DNA of 64,000 nucleotides from Vagococcus bubulae. GTDB lineage: Bacteria; Bacillota; Bacilli; Lactobacillales; Vagococcaceae. Below are positions 8,366-19,617 of the stretch, one piece after another (position 1 is the stretch's first letter; each line of letters starts with the position of its first letter). Made by a program: the position numbers and the translations under genes. The notes under the pieces are model-generated. The model did not search any database. It saw nothing but the letters and a program-made list of their open reading frames with translations, and was not told where the DNA came from. The DNA is taken from contig NZ_NGJT01000001.1 in the NCBI RefSeq assembly GCF_003950315.1, positions 1 to 64,000 on the forward strand, read 5' to 3'.

Positions 8366-11300
8366 GTGAAGAAAAATCGATGGATGTTGATTGTTTTTCT
8401 ATTTTTTTTTGTGCTTTTAGTCGAAGGTAAAAAAGTAAAAGCAGTATCTGGAGTTGAAACAATCCCGTCACTAACACAAAAACAAACAGCGCTTAAAAAG
8501 AAACAGTTTGGTAGTTTACCTAATCTAAAAGAATTTAGTTTAGATAGTCAAGGAACAGGAATTGTAGCATACAATTTCGGTAAAAGCATGGAAGATATCA
8601 AGGCTCTCAATGGCGATGAACAAGCTGCAAAAGAGATGATTTTGTATGAGAGTGGTGCCACTGGTTATAGCTTGATGGGTGATGTGACAGATGAAATTCA
8701 AGTAGGAGACTTGGGTGATTTGTTTTCAACGTCTTCTAATGATTTGGCAGAACATCATATCACGTTAACGGTCCCAGCGGAGTATTCAGGTACAGGAAAA
8801 GAGTTATCGACTGATGTGATTATTTACACAGGGAAAGTGGCAAAACCGACAACATGGAAAGAACTAGATAAGGCTTTGTTAGCAAAAGATGTGACGGTAA
8901 TAGAAGTACAGGGAAATATGATAAATACGATTAACACTAATTCAAATTCTGAAATTAATACTAAGATGAGCAATGATAGAAAAGATTTTGCGATTTTAGG
9001 GAATGGTTATTCTTTGGATTTTTTACCTACTTCTTATTATTGGTGGTCTAATTCTGCAACAAATCCTAGTGTAACATTTGATAACATTGATTTGTATGGA
9101 TCTAATTGGTATGGTCCAATAACAATGAGAGATAGCTTTAAAGGTGGTTGTCACTCAACATATCGAAATGTAAATTATTCAGGATCACAAGTAACAGCCT
9201 CTTTTCAATCGATTGTCACATTTGAAGGAGTTAATAATATCCACTCTAATGACACAACCTATAAATCATTTGACGGAACAGCTAGAACGATGTTGACAAA
9301 ACAACAAGCAGGATTAGAATCTCACACGTTGATTTTTACTGAGCATTCTAAAACCAATTTAGAAGTTGATCAAGGTGATGGGGTTATACTCGGAGGATAT
9401 TATTGTAATGTTGGGGATGTTAGTCATATACAACCATCATTGACTTTAAAAGACAACGCAACAGTTTCGATAAAGACTAATGGAAATTCTGGAGAAAATA
9501 AGAATTGGGGAGCTACACAAGCTATTCCTTCAGCCATTAATATTCAGAGAAATGGACGAGTCGATATAGGGAAGAACGCCAAACTTGTCACAGAAACTGC
9601 AAAAAGCACTAAAAGAGTTCCGGTTTATTTAGGTTTAACCAATAACACTAGTGATGATTCGAAAAATTGGGAAACTACCATTAATATGGATACTAATAGC
9701 GAATTTATCATAACTAATGGGGGACCGATACCTAAAAGTTATGGAGCTGTTATGTTACAGAATAAGTCCAGTATTAACGTAGGAAATGCTGCGAAAATGG
9801 TTCTTAATGCTAATAATATGACAACACAAGCATCAGGTGTTTTAATGGGGGTAAATTCTAAAATAAACGTTGCTAAAAAAAGTGAGTTAACAATCAATAA
9901 GAATGGTGGAATAGGTAATATTTTAACCTTATCGGCTAATTCTAGTTTTAACGTATCTGATGAGGGAGTAGCAAAATTTGTATCGGATGGCGAAGGAAAT
10001 TCAACAGACTCTATGATATACGGGGCCGATAAATCAACATTTATTATCGGTGAACGAGGTCTTTTTACTTCCCAAATTAAAAACGGTTCTGGTAAAAGAA
10101 CAATGTTGGATTTTGCTACTGGTGCGAATTTTCAATTTGCTAACGCTCGTCGAATTGATTTAGACGTACGTGGTAATTCTAATGCGTCTTTAATTGGAAT
10201 GGATGCAGGCTCTTTTCTAGCAGATATTCAAGCAGTTAAAGGATGGACGAAAGCAGATGCGGACAAAGGCGATTCACAACCAACATATGATTGGAGTCCC
10301 ATGTATGGTATGAATATCAGTTATGCTGATGATAATATCAAGAAAATAATAGCTAATAGTTTAACTTATAAAATGCGTGATGATTTTATTGAACATTACG
10401 ATACAAACAAACTATCTCGTGTGCTATTTGATTATATCCCCGATGTTCACTTGGGCTTTGATGAGTTAAGTGATAATCCTGATTTATCAAGTAGTCAAGT
10501 CTTTAAAGGTGTCGTGAATCAAGGATCGAGTGTCGCTTTTTATAAAGTGGTAGACGAGAAAGATCCAAGTAAAGATGTTTTATTACCACATGCAACAGTT
10601 GCTTCACCTGTTGAAGGTGAAGACAAAAAATATCATTTAGTAACAAAAAATGAAACTTATCAGTTTGATGTTCCAAGTGATATGAAGTTGGTCGCAGGAG
10701 ATAAAATCAAAGCATATGGTTTTTTAAATGGAAAAAGTGATTCGGTCATTAATGTGGTGCAAGATAAAACACCACCCACTGCAAAGGGAAAAAACTACTA
10801 TGTACCAGTTAACAGCACTGCTCCAGATGCAGAGGATTTAGTACAAGATGTGGCAGATACCAATCCAAATAATACGGGATTTACCTATCAATATAATACT
10901 GAAAATCCATTAGATAAGATACAGTCATTGATGTCTGAACTAGGTGAACATGCCATTAAAGTGGATGTGTCAGATGAAGCAGGTAATACAGCAACCATTG
11001 ATACCACATTAACTGTTGTTGAGTCTGATAGTCATATTAAAGCAGATGATGTGTCGATTAAGTACAAAGATTTACGAAATATGTCTAAAAAAGAAATAGA
11101 AAACGATATCTTGTCAAAAGGAAATATTTCGGCATATAAATTGCTTAATGGTCAAAAAGTTGATTTGACAAAATATGTGACGATAAAAGATTTAGGGGGA
11201 TTAGACGATACTGAAAATATCAAAACTACTCCTTATACGGTGTCTTTAGTTGTTCCTGCAAAAGATGCGGGTGAAGGGATTTATGACGACATAGTAAAAA

Positions 11301-11986
11301 CAATGAATGTACGTGTGACAAATATAGACTCAGTACTAACAGTTAGTTTTGTTAACGAGGCGGATAAAGTATTAGATCATTACACCACAACGATAAAAGC
11401 GCTAGTTGGCGATACGCTAGATTTAACCAAAGATAAAACCATTCAAGAAAAGCGAGATTTACTTGCAAAAGATGGTTATTTGTTAGGCAGTGGACCAAAA
11501 AATGAAACAGCGTTCAATGTAGCAGATTCGGAAATGGTGATTGTTTACCATGTGGAAGGCACTGTGATGATTCAGTCAGTTCCAACTGTATTAGATTTTG
11601 GAACGGTTAAATACATTGCAAGCCCAAATCGCGTAGAAAAACCGATGTATGATAAAGAGTTAATAGTGAGTGATACAAGAGCGAATGCTTCTAGTGGTTG
11701 GAGTATGTATGCCCAAATGACAGCACCGCTTCAATCGGCGGATGGAAACAAATTAGAAGATGTGATTCATTATGTCTCTAAAGGGGAAGATAAAGTGTTA
11801 TCTGATCAGTCACAACCAATTTTTCATTATAAAGAGAATAAGGCTAGTGTATATGATATTAGCCATGATTGGGGTGACAAGCCTAAATCTGATGGGATTA
11901 AATTAGATTTAGGTTCTTCAGGTGATGTTTATACAGGTAGTTATACTGGTGAAATCACATGGAAGATAATGGAAGGTCAACCTTAA
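8366..11986 (+). CDS. Second very large WxL protein with pectate-lyase-like adhesive region
   Basis: A 1206-residue paralogue of the protein at 422-4195, colinear over its length. It has a signal peptide (MKKNRWMLIVFLFFFVLL), the conserved NFGKSMEDI domain, a beta-helix-like adhesive region, Ig-like segments, the repeated N-terminal-type domain (YKDLRNMSKKEIENDIL), and a C-terminal domain ending GEITWKIMEGQP. The first WxL motif reads GWSMYAQM, so the tryptophan is kept here. The ends are most similar between the paralogues while the middle adhesive region differs more, as expected if binding specificity diverged. GTG 8366 is preferred, eight bases after AGGAGG at 8352-8357. A six-codon ORF (ATG 8349) ends with TGA overlapping this GTG, so weak translational coupling is possible. 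It is transcribed alone, between terminators. Confidence 0.85.
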   Translation: MKKNRWMLIVFLFFFVLLVEGKKVKAVSGVETIPSLTQKQTALKKKQFGSLPNLKEFSLDSQGTGIVAYNFGKSMEDIKALNGDEQAAKEMILYESGATGYSLMGDVTDEIQVGDLGDLFSTSSNDLAEHHITLTVPAEYSGTGKELSTDVIIYTGKVAKPTTWKELDKALLAKDVTVIEVQGNMINTINTNSNSEINTKMSNDRKDFAILGNGYSLDFLPTSYYWWSNSATNPSVTFDNIDLYGSNWYGPITMRDSFKGGCHSTYRNVNYSGSQVTASFQSIVTFEGVNNIHSNDTTYKSFDGTARTMLTKQQAGLESHTLIFTEHSKTNLEVDQGDGVILGGYYCNVGDVSHIQPSLTLKDNATVSIKTNGNSGENKNWGATQAIPSAINIQRNGRVDIGKNAKLVTETAKSTKRVPVYLGLTNNTSDDSKNWETTINMDTNSEFIITNGGPIPKSYGAVMLQNKSSINVGNAAKMVLNANNMTTQASGVLMGVNSKINVAKKSELTINKNGGIGNILTLSANSSFNVSDEGVAKFVSDGEGNSTDSMIYGADKSTFIIGERGLFTSQIKNGSGKRTMLDFATGANFQFANARRIDLDVRGNSNASLIGMDAGSFLADIQAVKGWTKADADKGDSQPTYDWSPMYGMNISYADDNIKKIIANSLTYKMRDDFIEHYDTNKLSRVLFDYIPDVHLGFDELSDNPDLSSSQVFKGVVNQGSSVAFYKVVDEKDPSKDVLLPHATVASPVEGEDKKYHLVTKNETYQFDVPSDMKLVAGDKIKAYGFLNGKSDSVINVVQDKTPPTAKGKNYYVPVNSTAPDAEDLVQDVADTNPNNTGFTYQYNTENPLDKIQSLMSELGEHAIKVDVSDEAGNTATIDTTLTVVESDSHIKADDVSIKYKDLRNMSKKEIENDILSKGNISAYKLLNGQKVDLTKYVTIKDLGGLDDTENIKTTPYTVSLVVPAKDAGEGIYDDIVKTMNVRVTNIDSVLTVSFVNEADKVLDHYTTTIKALVGDTLDLTKDKTIQEKRDLLAKDGYLLGSGPKNETAFNVADSEMVIVYHVEGTVMIQSVPTVLDFGTVKYIASPNRVEKPMYDKELIVSDTRANASSGWSMYAQMTAPLQSADGNKLEDVIHYVSKGEDKVLSDQSQPIFHYKENKASVYDISHDWGDKPKSDGIKLDLGSSGDVYTGSYTGEITWKIMEGQP

Positions 11987-11995
11987 AAATAATAG

Positions 11996-12030
11996 AAAGT
12001 TCTCGCGTTTCGTGAGGGCTTTTTATGTTT
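11996..12030 (+). terminator. Terminator after the second large WxL gene
   Basis: AAAGTTCTCGCG pairs with CGTGAGGGCTTT around a TTT loop. The stem is 12 bases with a few G-T pairs and runs into a T tract at 12020-12024. Confidence 0.75.
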
Positions 12031-12205
12031 TAAAGAAAATGAAAATTGAAATTTTAGTATTAAAGTAGGCCATTTTATTGTATCATGAACAATGTATGTC
12101 TTATTCAATTGTGACGCGTTTGAAATATGTTGGGTTTGTCACTGGATTTTTTTCTGTGTGACATCTGATGAATAGGGTATAAAAATAGTAAAAGAGGTTG
12201 TTTGT

Positions 12206-13171
12206 GTGAAAAAAATTACTATCTGTGTTCCAATGTATAATGAGGAAGAAAATCTAGCTGTACTATATGACAAGCTTGATTTACTATCTAAAGAGTATAT
12301 TGGAAGTTACGAATTTGAATTTTTATTTGTCAACGATGGGAGTATGGATCAGTCACTATCCATTGTTAAAACGTTGTCTAAAGAAGATAGTCGAGTGAAA
12401 TGTGTGGATTTATCTCGTAATTTTGGAAAAGAAATTGCGATGTTAGCAGGATTTGATTATGCAACTGGTGATGCTATTATCATTATGGATGCTGACTTAC
12501 AACATCCTCCAAGTACGATTCCTAAAATGATAGTTGAATGGGAAAAAGGTTATCAAGATGTTTATGGTAAACGTGTTACACGTCACGGAGAGTCATTCTT
12601 TAAAAAGGCATTTTCAAAGATGTACTATAAAATACTGACTCGTTTTTCATCTGTACCAGTGATTCCAGCAGTGGGAGATTTTAGATTACTGGATAGAAAA
12701 TGTATAGATAGCATTAAAAAAATTAGAGAAACACAACGATACACAAAAGGGATTTATATGTGGATTGGCTTTAAGAAAAAAGAAATCACATTTGAAGCAA
12801 ATGAACGTTTTGCTGGAGAAACCAAATGGCAATTTAAATCATTGGTAAAACTAGCAATAGATGGCATTATTTCTGATTCGGTAGTACCACTTAGGTTGTC
12901 ACTGTATTCAGGGGTTGCTATTGCGACTTTTTCATTTTTGTATTTGATTTATACCTTGATAACGACTTTAGTACATGGCAGTGCCACACCTGGTTATCCA
13001 ACGTTGACTATCTTGTTGTTATTTTTGAGTGGAACGCAGTTGTTTTTTATGGGGATTATAGGAGAGTATATTGGAAAAATCTTTATCGAAGTGAAACGCC
13101 GTCCGCCTTATTTGGTCCAAGAATTTGTGACACAAGAGCAGACAGATAAAGATGACGAAATAAAAGAATAA
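12206..13171 (+). CDS. Family 2 glycosyltransferase, polyprenyl-phosphate type (GtrB/CsbB-like)
   Basis: A 321-residue membrane glycosyltransferase that probably moves a sugar from a nucleotide sugar onto undecaprenyl phosphate on the inner membrane face. The GT-A fold is evident: ITICVPMYNEEEN at the N-terminus, the metal/donor motif DADLQHP near 97, RNFGKEIAML, and two C-terminal membrane helices (about 229-250 and 264-285). This matches the DPM1/GtrB/CsbB group. The GTG start at 12206 is eight bases after GAGG. The next gene (22 bases downstream) is a polytopic membrane protein, so the pair resembles the donor-making and sugar-transferring halves of a multi-component glycosylation system for teichoic acid or wall polysaccharide. 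No GtrA-like flippase is visible nearby. The sugar is unknown. Confidence 0.88.
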   Translation: MKKITICVPMYNEEENLAVLYDKLDLLSKEYIGSYEFEFLFVNDGSMDQSLSIVKTLSKEDSRVKCVDLSRNFGKEIAMLAGFDYATGDAIIIMDADLQHPPSTIPKMIVEWEKGYQDVYGKRVTRHGESFFKKAFSKMYYKILTRFSSVPVIPAVGDFRLLDRKCIDSIKKIRETQRYTKGIYMWIGFKKKEITFEANERFAGETKWQFKSLVKLAIDGIISDSVVPLRLSLYSGVAIATFSFLYLIYTLITTLVHGSATPGYPTLTILLLFLSGTQLFFMGIIGEYIGKIFIEVKRRPPYLVQEFVTQEQTDKDDEIKE

Positions 13172-13193
13172 AGAGATAAAAGGAAGTGTTAAT

Positions 13194-14513
13194 TTGAAAG
13201 TAAATTATAAAAAAATAAGTCCAGTTATCAGTGTGATAGTCGTGTTAGCTGCTGCTTTTTTAATGTATAAACTAAATGCGTTAACGACATTGCGTTCAGA
13301 TGATTTTAACTATCATTATTCGTTTGCAGATGGGACAAGATTGAGTAGCTTTATGGAAGTCGTTAAGTCACAAGCAGCACATTACAAAGTGATGAATGGT
13401 CGAATTCCGGCCCATTTTCTAATGCAGCTTTCAACTCTTTTTGGTAAATCTGTTTTTGATGTTGCCAATACGATTGTCTACATCTTTTTCATTTTATTAG
13501 TATTATATATGATTAAGAAGAGTTGGAAAGTCAATCCGTTAACATTTATGATAATTTTTGTCATTTTGTGGTTTTATTTGCCAGCGTTTGGTTCAACAGT
13601 GTTGTGGTGGGATGGTGCATTTAACTATTTATGGACAACGGTTATTTGTTTAATTGCTTTATTACCTTATCGAAACCCAAAACTCTATGATTATAAAGTG
13701 AATCAATTCATTTTTCCTATTATTGGTTTAATTGCTGGTTGGTGTAGTGAAACAACGTCTGCTGGTATTGTCTTTTTCCAATTCTGGTTTATCGTGTATT
13801 GGTTATACAATAAACGTAAACACGTGATTCCTTATGTGATTACGATGTTTGCTTCATTTGGTGGGTATTGCTTGATGACGTTTGCTCCTGGTCAAATGCA
13901 ACGATTAAACCGTGTAAGTGGCGGAGAAATCCCTATTTTAAAAAACATGTATCACTTTATAGTTGCGATGGGAAGCCGTTATTATTTAGAAATAATCATT
14001 TTTATTCTATTATTAAGCATCTCTATTTTCTTACAACGCAATAAAGAATTAAATTATTTGGCCATATTATTCTTTGCAACAGCTATTCTTGCTTCTTGTA
14101 CGTTGATTATGGCAGGGATTCAAATTATTAATGAACGAACTTATTTTGGGATTGAAACCATGATTGTTATCGCGATGGGGATTTTAGTCAAAAATATTTT
14201 TGCGGATCAATTATCTGTGTTCCAAAAAATGAATTTAGCTTATGTGATAATTCTAGTCCCATTGTTCTTAATCAATTATCGTGCAGCTTATGTGGATGTT
14301 CGACGTACATATAATGAATACAATAAGCGTGAAGTTTACATTGAGGAACAAAAGAAAAAAGGCGAGAAAGAATTAAATCTAAACGCCATTAATAGTACAA
14401 ACGACCACAGTCCTTACTATTTAACACCTGACCTTAGTCCTAATCCAAATCATTGGCAAAACGTGACGAAGTCAAAATATTATGGCGTGGATAAAATTAA
14501 TAAAGTCAATTAA
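13194..14513 (+). CDS. Polytopic membrane protein, DUF6056-like, putative GT-C glycosyltransferase
   Basis: A 439-residue protein with roughly ten hydrophobic helices. After the first helix comes a conserved-looking external segment with LRSDDFNYHYSFADG and then MNGRIPAHFLMQL. An acidic pair in the first external loop is typical of GT-C-fold lipid-linked-sugar transferases. I assign it to DUF6056-type proteins by overall look. The TTG start at 13194 is seven bases after AGGAAG. It forms an operon with the preceding GT2 enzyme, which would supply polyprenyl-phosphate sugar, so this protein may be the extracytoplasmic sugar transferase. Acceptor unknown; the function is inference. Confidence 0.7.
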   Translation: MKVNYKKISPVISVIVVLAAAFLMYKLNALTTLRSDDFNYHYSFADGTRLSSFMEVVKSQAAHYKVMNGRIPAHFLMQLSTLFGKSVFDVANTIVYIFFILLVLYMIKKSWKVNPLTFMIIFVILWFYLPAFGSTVLWWDGAFNYLWTTVICLIALLPYRNPKLYDYKVNQFIFPIIGLIAGWCSETTSAGIVFFQFWFIVYWLYNKRKHVIPYVITMFASFGGYCLMTFAPGQMQRLNRVSGGEIPILKNMYHFIVAMGSRYYLEIIIFILLLSISIFLQRNKELNYLAILFFATAILASCTLIMAGIQIINERTYFGIETMIVIAMGILVKNIFADQLSVFQKMNLAYVIILVPLFLINYRAAYVDVRRTYNEYNKREVYIEEQKKKGEKELNLNAINSTNDHSPYYLTPDLSPNPNHWQNVTKSKYYGVDKINKVN

Positions 14514-14552
14514 AAAAAGTCCTTATTCGTTTTAAGCGAATAGGGACTTTTT
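14514..14552. terminator. Bidirectional terminator between convergent genes
   Basis: AAAAAGTCCTTATTCG pairs with CGAATAGGGACTTTTT around a seven-base loop. The 16-base stem has one G-T pair and T runs on both strands. It serves the glycosyltransferase operon on plus and the small pyrophosphatase-like gene on minus. Confidence 0.85.
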
Positions 14553-14557
14553 GGCTG

Positions 14558-14884
14558 TTAGTCAACAAGATACACAGAAGAATCGAAATATTGTTCGATA
14601 AACTTAATTTGGTCATATATTTCTTCTGCTGTATAGGTTTCACCTGGAGACGAGATGACCCATTTGGTTTCAACATCGTCATGTCGTTTGACAATGGCGA
14701 TGAGGACACCATCAAATGATTCAATCGGGGTTTGAACAGTTCGTGATAAAATATAGGCATCTTGTTCTTTCCCATCTCCTGCTATGATGTTTTTGACATA
14801 GCCATAGTTGATTGGATAAACAGTTCCAAATTCATTTTGATACCCAAGAGGTCTGTCTATCGTGACGTTTATTAAACGAGTCAT
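14558..14884 (-). CDS. Small protein related to inorganic pyrophosphatase
   Basis: A 108-residue cytoplasmic protein. NVTIDRPLG near the start, YPINYGYVKNI and DGKEQDAYIL resemble the core of family I soluble inorganic pyrophosphatases (YPxNYGY, DGDPxD). The family is usually 160-180 residues and has several more metal-binding aspartates, so this is a short relative whose activity is uncertain. ATG 14884 is chosen because CCTCC at 14891-14895 (AGGAGG on minus) is six bases upstream; ORF extension to 14917 has no ribosome binding site. It is monocistronic, convergent with the glycosyltransferase operon and divergent from pcrA. Homologues are often annotated as inorganic pyrophosphatase on sequence alone. 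Confidence 0.7.
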   Translation of the reverse strand: MTRLINVTIDRPLGYQNEFGTVYPINYGYVKNIIAGDGKEQDAYILSRTVQTPIESFDGVLIAIVKRHDDVETKWVISSPGETYTAEEIYDQIKFIEQYFDSSVYLVD

Positions 14885-14905
14885 AAATAACCTCCTTTTT
14901 CTTAA

Positions 14906-14934
14906 ATTGTAATCCATATTTTAGGATTAAGCAA
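14906..14934 (-). promoter_or_regulatory. Candidate promoter for the pyrophosphatase-like gene
   Basis: On the minus strand TTGCTT (14934-14929) and TACAAT (14911-14906) are spaced by 17 bases. The -10 matches five of six and the -35 three of six. It lies about 20 bases upstream of the start codon. Confidence 0.4.
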
Positions 14935-14972
14935 TTCAAAAAGAAAAATAGAAAGAAATTATTCTAAGAATT

Positions 14973-14981
14973 TGCTATAAT
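14973..14981 (+). promoter_or_regulatory. Extended -10 promoter of the pcrA operon
   Basis: TGCTATAAT is a perfect -10 hexamer with the TGn extension, 36 bases before the pcrA start. No good -35 lies upstream, which is acceptable for an extended -10 promoter. It probably drives pcrA-ligA and may contribute to gatCAB. Confidence 0.6.
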
Positions 14982-15017
14982 AGAAAAGGATTTGATCAGA
15001 AAGGGTGTTCGTACCAA

Positions 15018-17261
15018 ATGACGCAAAAACATAATTTATTGGCAGGTCTAAATGACAAACAACAAGCTGCCGTTCAAACGACACAAGGGCCTTTACTTAT
15101 CATGGCTGGTGCAGGTAGTGGGAAAACAAGAGTCTTAACTCATCGTGTCGCTTATTTAATCGATGAAAAAGGGGTTAATCCTTGGAATATTTTAGCTATC
15201 ACCTTTACCAATAAAGCAGCCAAAGAGATGAAGGAACGTGTGGTGTCGATTCTTGGAACAGTTGGTGAAGATGTGTGGGTCTCAACTTTCCACTCAATGT
15301 GCGTCAGAATGTTACGACGTGACGCTGATTTGATTGGTTACAATCGCCAGTTCACGATACTGGATGCTAGTGACCAACAAACATTGATTAAACGGATTTT
15401 AAAAGAAGAAAATATTGATCCTAAAAAATATGATCCACGCAGTATTTTATCTCAGATTAGTCAGGCAAAAAACGAATTATTAACGCCTGAATTATATGAA
15501 GAACGCTACACAGGTTATTTTGAGCAAATTGTTGCAACGTGCTACAAAAGATACCAAAAAGAACTTCGCAACAATCAATCAATGGATTTTGATGATTTGA
15601 TTATGTTAACGATTCGCTTGTTTAAAGAAAGTCCTGAAACCTTGTCTTATTATCAAAACAAATTTCAATACATTCACGTCGATGAGTACCAAGATACAAA
15701 CCACGCACAATACACGTTGGTTAATTTACTTGCACAACGTTTTAATAATCTATGCGTGGTTGGGGATGCGGACCAAAGTATTTACGGATGGCGTGGAGCT
15801 GATATGCAAAATATTTTAGATTTTGAATCAGACTATCCTGATGCAAAAACGATTTTACTGGAACAAAACTATCGTTCAACGAAACATATTTTACAGGCAG
15901 CAAACAGTGTGATTAACCATAATCAAAACCGTAAGAAAAAAGAATTATGGACAGATAATCAATCAGGCGAAAAAATCGTGTATTATCGTGCAAATTCTGA
16001 ACGAGAAGAAGTGCAGTACATTGTGACAACCATTCAACAGTTGAAGTTACAGGAACAGCGCTCATATGGCGATTTTTGTGTGCTATATCGAACAAATGCC
16101 ATGTCACGTGTGATTGAGGATACGTTCTTAAAAGCCAATATTCCTTATAAAATGGTGGGCGGACATAAGTTCTACGACCGTAAAGAAATCAAAGACATTT
16201 TAGGTTACTTAAAAGTGATTTCAAATGAGATGGATTCGTTAAGTTTTGAGCGTGTGGTGAACAGTCCAAAACGAGGCATTGGTCCTGGAACGATTGAAAA
16301 AATCAGAGAATTTGCTGATATGCATGGTTGGTCATTACTTCAGGCAACCGTTGATATTGATTTAACCCCAATTACTGGTAAAGCGAAAAAAGAGCTAGGT
16401 AATTTTGGTCAGATGATTATGCAGTTAAGAAAAATGATTCCATTTCTAACGATTACAGAATTAGTCGAACAAGTTTTAGATAAAAGTGGCTACCAAGAAG
16501 ATTTGGTGAAACAAAACTCACTTGAATCTCATTCACGTTTAGAAAACTTGGAAGAGTTTTTAACTGTTACAAAAGAATTTGATAAGCGTTACGAAGCAGG
16601 CGATTATGAAGATGAAAGTGAAAACGATGAAGACAAATTAGCGCTCTTTTTAAATGATTTGGCACTTGTGTCAGATATCGATTCACTAGAAGATGACCAA
16701 GGTCAAGTAACCTTTATGACACTTCATGCGGCTAAAGGACTTGAGTTTCCATATGTCTTTTTAGTTGGAATGGAAGAAAGTATTTTCCCATTATCACGAG
16801 CTGTTTTAGAAAGTGATGAATTAGAAGAAGAACGTCGTTTGGCTTACGTGGGGATTACCCGAGCGGAAAAACAATTATTCTTAACGAACGCATCGAGCCG
16901 TATGTTATATGGACGTACGCAATACAATCGTCCGTCACGCTTTTTAGAAGAAATTGATGAAGATGTGTTAGAAAAAGTTGGCGCAGTGCATAAAGTCGCT
17001 AGCCAAAAACCGATTGGGGAAAAATACCGTCGAGCAACGTATCAGCAGCCAACAACAACAGCTGTGACAGCGAAAAAACAAACGGGTGGCGAAAAAGCAC
17101 CATGGCAACCAGGTGACAAAGTCGAACATAAAGCATGGGGTGTTGGAACGGTTGTGAAAGTGAGTGGTGACGCTAAAGATATGGAGTTAGACGTGGCATT
17201 TCCTTCTCAAGGAATTAAACGTTTATTAGCCGCTTTTGCACCAATTACAAAAGTAGATTAA
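15018..17261 (+). CDS. pcrA: ATP-dependent DNA helicase PcrA (UvrD/Rep family)
   Basis: A 747-residue SF1A 3'-5' helicase used in repair, rolling-circle replication and removal of RNA polymerase or RecA from DNA. Ordered helicase motifs are present: Walker [14 protein letters not shown] near 31, [10 protein letters not shown] (Ia), DEYQDTN (II), [14 protein letters not shown] (III), EQNYRST (IV), [17 protein letters not shown] (V) and [11 protein letters not shown] (VI). The C-terminus has the Tudor-like RNA-polymerase-binding element ([19 protein letters not shown]), usual for Gram-positive PcrA. Length is normal for the family. It is followed after 15 bases by ligA, the standard Firmicute arrangement. 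The start has an AAGGG box about 12 bases upstream, slightly long. Confidence 0.98.
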   Translation: MTQKHNLLAGLNDKQQAAVQTTQGPLLIMAGAGSGKTRVLTHRVAYLIDEKGVNPWNILAITFTNKAAKEMKERVVSILGTVGEDVWVSTFHSMCVRMLRRDADLIGYNRQFTILDASDQQTLIKRILKEENIDPKKYDPRSILSQISQAKNELLTPELYEERYTGYFEQIVATCYKRYQKELRNNQSMDFDDLIMLTIRLFKESPETLSYYQNKFQYIHVDEYQDTNHAQYTLVNLLAQRFNNLCVVGDADQSIYGWRGADMQNILDFESDYPDAKTILLEQNYRSTKHILQAANSVINHNQNRKKKELWTDNQSGEKIVYYRANSEREEVQYIVTTIQQLKLQEQRSYGDFCVLYRTNAMSRVIEDTFLKANIPYKMVGGHKFYDRKEIKDILGYLKVISNEMDSLSFERVVNSPKRGIGPGTIEKIREFADMHGWSLLQATVDIDLTPITGKAKKELGNFGQMIMQLRKMIPFLTITELVEQVLDKSGYQEDLVKQNSLESHSRLENLEEFLTVTKEFDKRYEAGDYEDESENDEDKLALFLNDLALVSDIDSLEDDQGQVTFMTLHAAKGLEFPYVFLVGMEESIFPLSRAVLESDELEEERRLAYVGITRAEKQLFLTNASSRMLYGRTQYNRPSRFLEEIDEDVLEKVGAVHKVASQKPIGEKYRRATYQQPTTTAVTAKKQTGGEKAPWQPGDKVEHKAWGVGTVVKVSGDAKDMELDVAFPSQGIKRLLAAFAPITKVD

Positions 17262-19298
<2,037 letters not shown>

Positions 19299-19311
19299 AA
19301 GGAGAATATTG

Positions 19312-19617
19312 ATGGCAATTTCAAAAGAAGAAGTACAACACGTCGCAAAATTATCAAAATTGCGTTTTTCAGACAGTGAATTAGATGAGATGACAAAACA
19401 TTTAGGGAAAGTCACAGATATGATGGCTAGTTTAAGCAACGTTGATACAACAGACGTTGCGTTTACTTCAAACGTGACGGAAGAAACCAATGTTTTTAGA
19501 GAAGATATTAGTGTGAAAGGCGAAAGTCGTGACGCGTTATTAAGTAATGTTCCTGAAACACAAGATGGTTACATTAAAGTACCGGCAATCATGGATAATG
19601 GGGAGGCAGGAGCATAA
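19312..19617 (+). CDS. gatC: Asp/Glu-tRNA amidotransferase subunit C
   Basis: A 101-residue subunit that stabilises the GatCAB heterotrimer, which converts Glu-tRNA(Gln) and Asp-tRNA(Asn) to the correct amidated forms. The usual N-terminal helix is visible ([20 protein letters not shown]), as is the conserved RED-type segment ([13 protein letters not shown]). ATG 19312 has AAAAGGAG seven bases upstream; the upstream in-frame extension is an overlap with ligA and is not used. Its stop overlaps the gatA ATG by one base (TAATG), giving strong translational coupling. Confidence 0.97.
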   Translation: MAISKEEVQHVAKLSKLRFSDSELDEMTKHLGKVTDMMASLSNVDTTDVAFTSNVTEETNVFREDISVKGESRDALLSNVPETQDGYIKVPAIMDNGEAGA

